DNA of 13,323 bases, taken from JAYEKL01 sp034660995 (GTDB lineage Bacteria > Patescibacteriota > Minisyncoccia > JAHIHE01 > JAGLIN01). Positions within the stretch are counted from its first letter, which is position 1. The number at the start of each line of letters is the position of its first letter. The DNA lies in the NCBI GenBank assembly GCA_034660995.1, contig JAYEKL010000064.1, forward strand, positions 1 through 13,323, in the 5' to 3' direction. The notes under the pieces are model-generated. The model saw only the letters and a list, made by a program, of their open reading frames with translations, made no database searches and was not told the DNA's origin. Of this stretch, positions 7,977 to 13,161 are shown piece after piece. The position numbers and the translations under genes were made by a program.

Positions 7977-8152
7977 CGTTAAGTGTTAATATAAATAGGG
8001 TCTGTTGGTTTTCTGATAATTTTCCTCTTGAAAGGTGGTTGTAGGTGTGTTAAAAAGCTTGTTATATGTTTCTTGTCCTTTTTAAGATGGGAACGATTGG
8101 TAAAAATCACCAGCCACTAAATACATTTATGTTTATTTGATAGGTATATATT

Positions 8153-8158
8153 TATAAT
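8153..8158 (+). promoter_or_regulatory. Possible -10 box upstream of pilC
   Basis: A perfect TATAAT lies 33 bases before the pilC ATG. The bases 16-18 upstream of it give only a poor -35 (tgttta). In such A+T-rich DNA this can occur by chance; it is noted because a hairpin separates pilC from the upstream genes. Confidence 0.25.
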
Positions 8159-8191
8159 AGACTTGTCGCGTAATTAGTTTAGAAATTTGTT

Positions 8192-9397
8192 ATGAAATTT
8201 AAATACAAAGCAGTATCAGCAAGTGGAATAGAACAGCTTGGAAAAATTGACGCTGTAAGCAAAGAAAGAGCGATAGAATTATTGCAAAAACACAAACTTG
8301 TTATTATTTCAATACAGGAAATAAAAGAACTATTTTCTTTTGAAAGTTTCTCTACGATTTTTCATAGGGTCAATCATAAAAAAATAGTAATTTTTTCAAA
8401 GGAACTTTCAATTCTTCTTATGGCCGGAGTGTCTTTGGCGGAATCTTTGAGAATTCAATATGAGCAGGAAAAAAGTGTTTATTTCAAGGAGCAAATATTT
8501 AAGATTTCTAATATGGTTGAAGACGGTGTTCCTTTCTCGGTTGCTTTATCAAGATTCCCGAATATTTTTTCTAATCTTTTTGTAAATATAGTTAGATCTG
8601 GTGAAGAATCTGGAAAAATGCAAGAATCACTTCTACATTTATCAGATTATATAGAGAAGCAGTATCTTTTGACTAGTAAAGTAAAAAGCGCTTTAATATA
8701 TCCAGCTGTTATTTTTGGAGGATTTATCATAGTGGGAGTAGCTATGATGATTTTTGTTGTTCCTCAATTAGTTAGTATTTTTGATGGTACTGATCAGGAA
8801 CTTCCATTGCCTACAAAAGTTTTGATTTTTGTTAGTGATTTTATGCAACACAATATTATTTTGATAATATTAGTAGCAGGTATTCTATTATATGCTATTA
8901 AAAAATATGTTGGAACTGCGTCAGGAAAATCAAAAGTAGACACTCTTATTCTAAAATTGCCACAGTTTAGTCCTATTTTTAAAAAGTTTTATGTTGCGCG
9001 TTTTTCAAAAAATCTTTCAATGCTTATTTCTAGTGGAGTTCCAATAATGAATGCTTTACAAATTTCTGGGGATGTTGTTGGAAATACTGTATATCAAAAA
9101 ATAATTTATAATAGTGTTGATGAGGTAAAAATAGGTGGGTCAATTGCGTATTCTTTTGAAAGAAGCGATCAGCTTCCTCCCCTTGTTACTAAGATGATTA
9201 GGGTTGGAGAGAGGACTGGAAAACTGGATGTTGTTTTGAAAGATATAGCAGAATTTTACACAAAAGAGGTTGATATTGCTACTGATGGTTTGACCGCCAT
9301 TATTGAACCAATTATGATATTTGTTCTTGGTGGAGCAGTTGCTATTCTTATTGCGTCTATTTTAATGCCAATTTATCAGATGACAATGATAATCTAG
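8192..9397 (+). CDS. pilC: PilC / GspF-type inner-membrane platform protein
   Basis: 401 residues, the usual length. The short N-terminal MKFKYKAVSASG and LGKIDAVSKERAIELLQKHK are diagnostic of the PilC/GspF N-domain. Two T2SF domains follow (about 66-190 and 267-390). The first has SILLMAGVSLAESL, VRSGEESG and a membrane span at 171-190. The second has LSMLISSGVPIMNALQISG, IRVGERTGKLD and a membrane span at 370-393. A further span lies at about 217-236. PilC sits in the inner membrane at the base of the pilus and couples the assembly/retraction ATPases to pilin insertion and extraction. Both domains and their glycine-rich motifs look intact. ATG start without Shine-Dalgarno; the N-domain begins right at this Met, so the start is well placed. 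It ends in TAG. The gene downstream is a pseudopilin, as expected. Confidence 0.95.
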   Translation: MKFKYKAVSASGIEQLGKIDAVSKERAIELLQKHKLVIISIQEIKELFSFESFSTIFHRVNHKKIVIFSKELSILLMAGVSLAESLRIQYEQEKSVYFKEQIFKISNMVEDGVPFSVALSRFPNIFSNLFVNIVRSGEESGKMQESLLHLSDYIEKQYLLTSKVKSALIYPAVIFGGFIIVGVAMMIFVVPQLVSIFDGTDQELPLPTKVLIFVSDFMQHNIILIILVAGILLYAIKKYVGTASGKSKVDTLILKLPQFSPIFKKFYVARFSKNLSMLISSGVPIMNALQISGDVVGNTVYQKIIYNSVDEVKIGGSIAYSFERSDQLPPLVTKMIRVGERTGKLDVVLKDIAEFYTKEVDIATDGLTAIIEPIMIFVLGGAVAILIASILMPIYQMTMII

Positions 9398-9414
9398 AAT
9401 CATCTTAGCGTTCT

Positions 9415-9576
9415 AACATACTAACATTTTAACATATTAACAAGAATCTTCGATAAATTTACTTTTTAATATTAAATTACTTCAAGTATTTCATCAATCT
9501 ATATAAAACGCTAGTATTAACAATCCTAAAAAAATAAATGAAAAATCTTGTTAAAATGTTAATATGTTAATATGTT
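9415..9576. repeat. Palindromic intergenic element, copy 1 (pilC-pseudopilin spacer)
   Basis: The 30-base arms 9415-9444 and 9547-9576 are inverted copies with 27 of 30 matches, built from words like aacat, ttaacat and ending in acaag. They enclose about 100 bases that include ttcaagtatt. The same arms and the same inner word recur at 12708-12810. The right arm runs on as aaaatg up to 9582, so the repeat touches the ATG of the next gene. It fills nearly the entire 182-base spacer. Confidence 0.75.
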
Positions 9577-9579
9577 AAA

Positions 9580-10104
9580 ATGAAAAATGGTTTTACCATA
9601 ATTGAACTAATTGTTGTTATGGCTATTATGGGGATAATGTTTGCTGTTACTATCCCTCAATATTCTAAAATTCGTGATTCCAAAGCGCTATCTTTAGGGG
9701 AGGAGCAAATAATCAATGATATAAGGATGGTTCAGAATTATGCTTATAGTATTTTAAAAAATGACGGTTCTTTTCCTGTCGGTGGGTATGGAATTAATTT
9801 TTCAAATAACTCCAAAGAATATATTATTTTTGCTGATAAGAATGGTAATATGGAATATGATGGCGCTATTGAAATTTTTGAAAAAATTGAATTGCCTAGA
9901 AACGTTAAAATTGTGTCTTTAAAAATAAATAGTATAGAAAAGGCTGATGGAATTGTAGGTATTGTTTTTACTTCTCCTTATGGAAAAGTGTTTATAGATA
10001 AAAATAATAAAATAACTGAAAGTTTTATAGATTTAGAGATTGTAATTGGTAATGATAGTGGAACTAGAACTATTAATACAAGTAGTTCTAGGATGGTAAA
10101 TTAA
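9580..10104 (+). CDS. Type IV pseudopilin, GspH/FimT-like minor pilin
   Basis: 174 residues with a very short type III leader, MKNG|FTIIELIVVMAIMG. Prepilin peptidase would cut after Gly4, leaving N-methylated Phe and Glu at +5. The hydrophobic helix (about 5-28) and the following IPQYSKIRDSKALSLGEEQIINDIRMVQNYA helix match GspH/FimT minor pilins. So do GGYGINF and the loop ADKNGNMEYDG, common in this group and possibly metal-binding. GspH/FimT proteins are part of the minor-pilin complex that primes pilus assembly. The ATG is the only sensible start, because the leader Gly follows three codons later. The region before it is a repeat arm, with no Shine-Dalgarno sequence. It could also be counted as a PilE-like pilin, but the length and C-terminus favour a minor pilin. 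Confidence 0.85.
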   Translation: MKNGFTIIELIVVMAIMGIMFAVTIPQYSKIRDSKALSLGEEQIINDIRMVQNYAYSILKNDGSFPVGGYGINFSNNSKEYIIFADKNGNMEYDGAIEIFEKIELPRNVKIVSLKINSIEKADGIVGIVFTSPYGKVFIDKNNKITESFIDLEIVIGNDSGTRTINTSSSRMVN

Positions 10105-10402
10105 GTTTGTTGCATTGTTGAAGTATATAATAAAAATATTATTGTTTAGTTATAAAGAACTTTTACAATTTCATTTTATATTTAATTGCGTAGGAATTTC
10201 AATAATTTTTTAATTCTTTTCTACGGCGCTTTAGCGCATGGTCTAAGAGGTTTTAACCTCGCGAGATAAAGATAATTCACTAGGCCAAAGTCTAGCGCGC
10301 CTTCAGCCATGACCGGATAGAAAGTAATAATACGCTTTGCGTATGTTTCTTTAGAGTTAGTTTATAAATGCGCTTTTAGAGTTTAGAAAATAAATGTGAT
10401 AT
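10105..10402. other. 298-base spacer with a cluster of G+C-rich small palindromes
   Basis: No gene seen. The first 115 bases are plain A+T-rich DNA. From 10221 to 10345 the G+C content rises and several short stems follow each other: 10226-10230/10233-10237 (gcgct/agcgc), 10247-10252/10255-10260 (gaggtt/aacctc), 10280-10283/10292-10295 (ctag/ctag) and 10330-10335/10339-10344 (atacgc/gcgtat). They could be a decayed mobile repeat or a structured leader of the next gene. Confidence 0.5.
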
Positions 10403-10984
10403 ATGAAAATTTTATTTTTAAATCGTAAAAATTTTAAAAAAAATGGTTTTAGTCTAATTGAGATTATTTTTGCGATTGGGATTATTACTGTTGGTCTTGT
10501 TTCCGTATTGTCACTTTTTGTTTATAATATTAAAATTGGAATTAATAATAAAAATAAACTGATTGCTATTTATCTTGCTAACGAATCAGTTGAGATCGTT
10601 AGACAGCAGAGAGACAATAATTGGTTTACTAACAAGGATTGGATGTCTGGGATCAAAAAAGAAGATGTAGTTGTTTGTCTTATTGACAATGACGATATAA
10701 GAAAAGGATGGCAAATTAAAAAAGATAATACAAACAGAAGAAAAATTTTTCTTGATAATAATTTATTTGTTCAATCTAAAAATTCTCCTCATGCTTGTTC
10801 TAGTTGGAAAGAAACTGATTTTGAAAGATACATAACAATAACTGATGGAGATGGGAACTCTGAAGATTCAATAGCTACAGGATGTTTTAATAGTGAAGAT
10901 TGTATTGAAATAACTTCTCATGTTTCTTTTAAAGGAGAGCAAATTGTTGAAATAACAACATATTTATATAATGGTTGGTATTAA
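10403..10984 (+). CDS. PilV-like minor pilin
   Basis: 193 residues. The type III leader MKILFLNRKNFKKNG is followed by FSLIEIIFAIGIITVGLV. Cleavage after Gly15 puts Phe at +1 and Glu20 at +5. FSLIEI(I/V)FAI-x-I-x-x-x-G-L is the typical start of PilV/GspI-type minor pilins, and 'AIYLANESVEIVRQQRD' (about 55-72) is the usual PilV continuation. The rest is an exported domain with four cysteines (two near 90-130, two near 159-165), able to form disulfides, and a short TDGDGN loop. PilV is one of the minor pilins that assemble with PilW and PilX at the pilus tip. It is followed by PilW- and PilX-like genes in the expected order. ATG without Shine-Dalgarno; the long lysine-rich leader supports this start. 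Confidence 0.85.
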   Translation: MKILFLNRKNFKKNGFSLIEIIFAIGIITVGLVSVLSLFVYNIKIGINNKNKLIAIYLANESVEIVRQQRDNNWFTNKDWMSGIKKEDVVVCLIDNDDIRKGWQIKKDNTNRRKIFLDNNLFVQSKNSPHACSSWKETDFERYITITDGDGNSEDSIATGCFNSEDCIEITSHVSFKGEQIVEITTYLYNGWY

Positions 10985-11073
10985 TAGGTTTAATTTCGAC
11001 ATTGTTTGGAGACATTATATAGAATTTTTAGCAAAAGAGTATAAACAAAATATTACATATAATTTTTAGTAAA

Positions 11074-11640
11074 ATGCCATATATAAAAAAAGGAAAGATA
11101 AAAAATAATGGTTTTACACTAGTAGAAATGTCAGTGTCTCTTGGAATATTTTCGCTAGTAGTTATTTTGGCAATTGGTATTTTTGTGAGCGGAAGTAGTT
11201 CGCAAAGAAAGGCTAAAGAACTTTATAATACTCAAAGAGAAGGAGGCTATTTAATTGAAACTATTTCTAGAGAGCTTCGAATGGCAGTTGGTATTAGCTC
11301 AACTGACAGTGATAATCAAGATAGCTCAGGTAATAATATAGGTCAGCAAAATAATAGTAATTCCAGTATAGAATTTACAAATTATAATAAAGATTTGGTA
11401 AAGTATTGTAGGTCTGATGTAAGTGGCGCTTGTACTGAGAATGATTCAGGGGATTATTTATCGTATAATGGGGATGTTATAAGTTCTTCTAATGTAAAAA
11501 TAACGTTTTTAAGATTCTATGTTTCTGAGAGCTTTTCTCAAACGCAACCGATTATTACTATAAATATGAGAGTAAAATCAACAGGGAGGCATAATACTAA
11601 ATTCGTGTTACAAAACAGTGTTGCTATGAGAATATATTAA
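11074..11640 (+). CDS. PilW/GspJ-like minor pilin
   Basis: 188 residues. The leader MPYIKKGKIKNNG is followed by FTLVEMSVSLGIFSLVVILAI, with cleavage after Gly13 and Glu18 at +5. 'FTLVEMSVSLGIFS' is characteristic of PilW/GspJ. The next block (YNTQREGGYLIETISRELRMA, about 50-70) is the conserved post-helix segment of this group, where other members have 'R.A..l.e.i.relr.A'. The C-terminal part is beta-rich and ends in RVKSTGRHNTKFVLQNSVAMRIY, the usual last strand of PilW in this type of cluster. It lies 89 bases after the PilV-like gene. That gap has a weak TCGACA (10996-11001) / TATAGA (11018-11023) pair at 16-base spacing, too poor to call a promoter. No Shine-Dalgarno sequence. Confidence 0.85.
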   Translation: MPYIKKGKIKNNGFTLVEMSVSLGIFSLVVILAIGIFVSGSSSQRKAKELYNTQREGGYLIETISRELRMAVGISSTDSDNQDSSGNNIGQQNNSNSSIEFTNYNKDLVKYCRSDVSGACTENDSGDYLSYNGDVISSSNVKITFLRFYVSESFSQTQPIITINMRVKSTGRHNTKFVLQNSVAMRIY

Positions 11641-11649
11641 TATTTTATT

Positions 11650-12048
11650 ATGGAATATAAGATTATAAAAATTATAAAAAATCAAAATGGGCAAGTTGCT
11701 TTGTTGATTGTATTCACTATAATGTTTTTTTTATTATTTGTTGGTTTATTTTTGGTCAATATGACATTAAAACAAACAAAAATAACAAGAAATGTATATC
11801 AGTCTGTTCAGGCATATTATTTAGCTGATACTGGAGCAGAAATTCTTTTGTACAAAGTTAAGGGGACAGGAGAAATAGATGCGATTCTTGATTCTTCTCC
11901 GTTAATATCAAATCAAGGCATTGATTTAGATGGAGATGGAAATGATGATGGTTTTTTTGAAGCTATTAGGGAAAATGATTCTCCTTTGAGGTTAAGAATT
12001 ATTGGTACTTATAGAGATACTGCTAGAACAGTGGAATTATCTTGGTAA
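11650..12048 (+). CDS. PilX-like minor pilin / pilus assembly protein
   Basis: 132 residues starting nine bases after the PilW-like stop. The N-terminus has a basic segment ending in NQNG, then QVALLIVFTIMFFLLFVGLFLVN as a hydrophobic helix. This is PilX-style, where the Glu at +5 of true pilins is missing (here Leu). 'VYQSVQAYYLADTGAEILLYKV' (about 49-70) is the conserved PilX block, usually A-[FY]-x-[AL]-A-[ED]-[AST]-G-[AL]-E. A loop DLDGDGNDDG (92-101) looks like a calcium-binding loop. The C-terminus is a short beta unit ending in RTVELSW. PilX works with PilV/PilW and the tip adhesin in other systems. It is the last gene of the plus-strand block. Confidence 0.8.
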   Translation: MEYKIIKIIKNQNGQVALLIVFTIMFFLLFVGLFLVNMTLKQTKITRNVYQSVQAYYLADTGAEILLYKVKGTGEIDAILDSSPLISNQGIDLDGDGNDDGFFEAIRENDSPLRLRIIGTYRDTARTVELSW

Positions 12049-12094
12049 TAATTTATACTTTTGATATAAAAATAACCACTAATATGCTCCCGAG

Positions 12095-12221
12095 TATAAT
12101 TTCTAATTTCTAATCAATTTTCAATAACTAAATTTTCAAACAGCAAAACAAAAGATTTTTTAAGAATTAAAAATTATAAAATTGGAAATTTAATAAAAAT
12201 TAGAAATTGAAAATTAAAATC
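12095..12221. repeat. A+T-rich imperfect inverted repeat after the pilus genes
   Basis: The left part (12095-12141) is rich in aatttctaatt and aattttcaa words. The right part (12164-12221) carries their reverse complements (aaaattagaaattgaaaatt). Matching is imperfect with gaps. I associate this word style with intergenic repeats in candidate phyla genomes, from memory only. It sits between the convergent pilus and tRNA blocks. Confidence 0.5.
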
Positions 12222-12228
12222 TACTCAC

Positions 12229-12292
12229 AATATTCTTCGACCTTGTGGAGAAGTTCACATGCGCAGAGTTCTCCATAAAGTCGAACAATATT
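12229..12292. repeat. Near-perfect 25-base-arm hairpin in the convergent region
   Basis: Arms 12229-12253 and 12268-12292 are inverted copies with 21 of 25 matches (one more is a G-U pair), around a 14-base loop ttcacatgcgcaga. Outer bases cac (12226-12228) and gtg (12296-12298) add three pairs after a small bulge. There is no T-tract on either side. It could be a mobile palindromic repeat, a small structured RNA, or an mRNA 3' end structure for the pilus transcript. Confidence 0.6.
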
Positions 12293-12351
12293 AAGGTGTA
12301 TGTCAATTTTAAGCGAAGCTAATACTTACATAAAAAACAATATTCAATTAA

Positions 12352-12377
12352 AAAAACCGCTTTTAAAAGCGGTTTTT
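12352..12377 (-). terminator. Intrinsic terminator of the tRNA cluster, probably bidirectional
   Basis: A perfect 26-base palindrome with 13-base arms (aaaaaccgctttt and its complement), centred between 12364 and 12365. On the minus strand it lies four bases past the tRNA-Asp end and is followed by a T-run. On the plus strand it likewise ends in five T, so it can also stop transcripts coming from the pilus genes. Confidence 0.85.
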
Positions 12378-12381
12378 ATTG

Positions 12382-12455
12382 CGGGGACGACGCGACTCGA
12401 ACGCGCGACCTACTGCGTGACAGGCAGTCGCTCTAACCAACTGAGCTACGCCCCC
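12382..12455 (-). tRNA. tRNA-Asp (anticodon GTC)
   Basis: A 74-base cloverleaf read on the minus strand. The acceptor GGGGGCG pairs with CGTCCCC (one G-U), and the D arm is GCTC/GAGC with loop AGTTGGTTA. The anticodon stem ACTGC/GCAGT carries loop CTGTCAC, anticodon GTC. The T arm is GCGCG-TTCGAGT-CGCGT. The discriminator is G73, the Asp identity base. CCA is not encoded (next bases CAA). It is the last gene of the cluster, followed immediately by the terminator. Confidence 0.95.
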
Positions 12456-12480
12456 AAATATACTAAAACTTTTTTTAAAA

Positions 12481-12538
12481 GAACCTACTGAGTGACAGTC
12501 CGCCAGCCGGCGGATCTAACCAACTGAGCTACGCCCCC
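12481..12538 (-). pseudogene. Broken tRNA-Asp relic with an inserted palindrome
   Basis: On the minus strand its first 24 bases equal those of the tRNA-Asp gene (GGGGGCGTAGCTCAGTTGGT...). Where the 3' D stem and 5' anticodon stem should follow stands TCCGCCGGCTGGCGGA. After this come the Asp anticodon loop CTGTCAC and TCAGTAGG, then A+T-rich DNA. The T arm and 3' acceptor strand are missing, so no cloverleaf can form. The remaining 3' stem base differs from the intact gene (TCAGT against GCAGT), so this is a diverged copy and not a recent one. Confidence 0.8.
12499..12514. repeat. Short palindrome TCCGCC-GGCGGA, copy inside the tRNA relic
   Basis: Sixteen bases, TCCGCCAGCCGGCGGA, with 6-base perfect arms. 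It is G+C-rich in an A+T-rich setting. The same unit with one base changed stands at 12926-12941; shorter relatives are at 13035-13049 and 7945-7965. Confidence 0.7.
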
Positions 12539-12545
12539 AAGCGGA

Positions 12546-12619
12546 GTCAAAAGTTTATAAAGTTTATAAGGTCAAAAGTTGTTAATTTTCTGATTTTATG
12601 AACTTTATAAGCTTTTAAC
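12546..12619. repeat. A+T-rich inverted repeat between tRNA-Met and the tRNA relic
   Basis: Arms 12546-12569 (gtcaaaagtttataaagttt...) and 12596-12619 match inversely in 21 of 24 positions around a 26-base loop. It fills the spacer on the 3' side of tRNA-Met. There is no T-run suited to a terminator. Confidence 0.6.
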
Positions 12620-12627
12620 TAATTTTG

Positions 12628-12701
12628 TAGCAGGGGCGGGGGTCGAACCCGCGACCTCGGGCTTATGAGTCCCGCGCTCTAACCAACTGAGCTACCCTGC
12701 C
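12628..12701 (-). tRNA. tRNA-Met (anticodon CAT), probably elongator
   Basis: A 74-base cloverleaf on the minus strand. The acceptor is GGCAGGG/CCCTGCT (G1-U72), the D arm GCTC/GAGC, the anticodon loop CTCATAA and the T arm GCGGG-TTCGACC-CCCGC. The discriminator is A. The overall form, ending in ...GCTA, resembles elongator tRNA-Met. A tRNA-Ile2 with modified CAT cannot be excluded from sequence alone. The anticodon stem CGGGA/GCCCG closes on the loop with an A31-G39 mismatch. CCA is not encoded. Confidence 0.85.
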
Positions 12702-12707
12702 AAAAAG

Positions 12708-12810
12708 CATTTTAACATATAAACATTTTAACATGTTAGCAAGAAACAAAAAACATTCAAGTATTATTTATTAACTTGTTAAAATATTAGTATGCTAAAA
12801 TGTTAAAATG
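12708..12810. repeat. Palindromic intergenic element, copy 2 (tRNA-Met / tRNA-fMet spacer)
   Basis: The 36-base arms 12708-12743 and 12775-12810 match inversely in 28 of 36 positions. The arms (cattttaacat... ending in caag) and the inner word ttcaagtatt match copy 1 at 9415-9576, but the middle is about 70 bases shorter. It fills almost exactly the spacer between two tRNA genes. Confidence 0.75.
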
Positions 12811-12818
12811 ACAGAGTG

Positions 12819-12890
12819 TTGCGGGGGCAGGATTCGAACCTGCGTCCTTGAGGTTATGGGCCTCACGAGCTGCCGCTGCTCTACCCCGCT
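12819..12890 (-). tRNA. Initiator tRNA-fMet (anticodon CAT)
   Basis: A 72-base cloverleaf on the minus strand, beginning AGCGGGGTAGAGCAGC and ending CCCCGCAA. The first base pair is an A1-A72 mismatch, the hallmark of bacterial initiators. D arm GAGC/GCTC, T arm GCAGG-TTCGAAT-CCTGC and the 3' CCCCCGCAA all follow the fMet form. The anticodon stem is TGAGG/CCTCA, so pairs 30 and 31 are G-C but pair 29-41 is A-U instead of the usual third G-C. The loop is CCCATAA: position 33 is C where bacterial tRNAs have U. CCA is not encoded. Confidence 0.9.
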
Positions 12891-12925
12891 ATATATTAGA
12901 CTCACTGCGTATTAGTTTCTACTGC

Positions 12926-12941
12926 TCCGCCAGCTGGCGGA
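12926..12941. repeat. Short palindrome TCCGCC-GGCGGA inside the MITE-like element
   Basis: TCCGCCAGCTGGCGGA is a perfect 16-base palindrome, one base different from the unit at 12499-12514 in the tRNA relic. It is the better preserved of the two copies near the ends of the MITE-like element. Confidence 0.7.
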
Positions 12942-13034
12942 TTGGTCAAATTCTCCAAAAATTTTGTAGACACGCGATTAATCGCGTCTCTACTCGGGCT
13001 AAACCTCAAAAATTATTTGAAAAATTATGCTTCA

Positions 13035-13049
13035 TCCGCTCGAGGCGGA
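13035..13049. repeat. Shorter TCCGC-GCGGA palindrome inside the MITE-like element
   Basis: TCCGCTCGAGGCGGA has 5-base arms around TCGAG. It stands at the mirror position of the palindrome at 12926-12941 with respect to the element's centre, so it is probably its diverged partner. Confidence 0.6.
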
Positions 13050-13079
13050 CGTAATGAAACTAATACGCAGTGAGTCTAT

Positions 13080-13148
13080 TAACTTATAACTAACAACAGA
13101 TAACCCATAACACTCTGAAGTCTGTTATTAGTTGTATTTTATAAGTTA
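13080..13148. repeat. A+T-rich imperfect inverted repeat between transposase and MITE
   Basis: taacttataa (13080-13089) plus ctaacaacaga (13090-13100) recurs inverted at 13120-13148, with one mismatch and a 7-base insertion in the right arm. The words resemble the repeat at 12546-12619. It lies 13 bases past the transposase stop on the minus strand and could act in its mRNA 3' end. Confidence 0.5.
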
Positions 13149-13161
13149 TTCTTTTACTGTG

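Larger units (their letters stand above)
7903..8191. other. 289-base spacer between adhesin and pilC
   Basis: No coding frame of note. It holds the stem-loop at 7934-7976, a weaker 8-base pair (8050-8057 with 8078-8085, ttaaaaag/ctttttaa) without a following T-run, and a TATAAT at 8153-8158. I recognise no riboswitch or small RNA family in it. Confidence 0.5.
12897..13078. mobile_element. 182-base MITE-like element with 23-base perfect terminal inverted repeats
   Basis: The ends 12897-12919 (tagactcactgcgtattag...) and 13056-13078 are perfect inverted copies of 23 bases. Just inside each end lies a TCCGCC-type palindrome (12926-12941 and 13035-13049), so similarity of the ends extends to about 50 bases with gaps. 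The centre is the perfect 16-base palindrome acgcgattaatcgcgt (12972-12987). The element begins and ends with TA, compatible with a TA target duplication. It encodes no transposase; an open frame that crosses it also runs through tRNA-fMet and is not a gene. Its edge is six bases from the 5' end of tRNA-fMet. Confidence 0.75.

Noticed and set aside
7977..8150. Riboswitch, for example for c-di-GMP, upstream of pilC
   Set aside because: I cannot find the conserved core of any riboswitch known to me; only one weak stem is present.
9415..9576. CRISPR-like array, suggested by recurring attaac/aacat words
   Set aside because: The words form inverted arms without regular direct repeats and equal spacers, and no cas gene is near.
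12300..12491. Open frame of 63 codons across the terminator and tRNA-Asp
   Set aside because: It translates the antisense of tRNA-Asp and a terminator; such frames over tRNA genes are a well-known artefact.
12481..12538. Functional tRNA-Asp with an intron
   Set aside because: The T arm and 3' acceptor strand are missing, so removal of the palindrome would not yield a cloverleaf.
12848..13054. Open frame of 68 codons across tRNA-fMet and the MITE-like element
   Set aside because: It covers antisense tRNA and nested palindromes; the Arg/Ala-rich product is unlike the local coding style.
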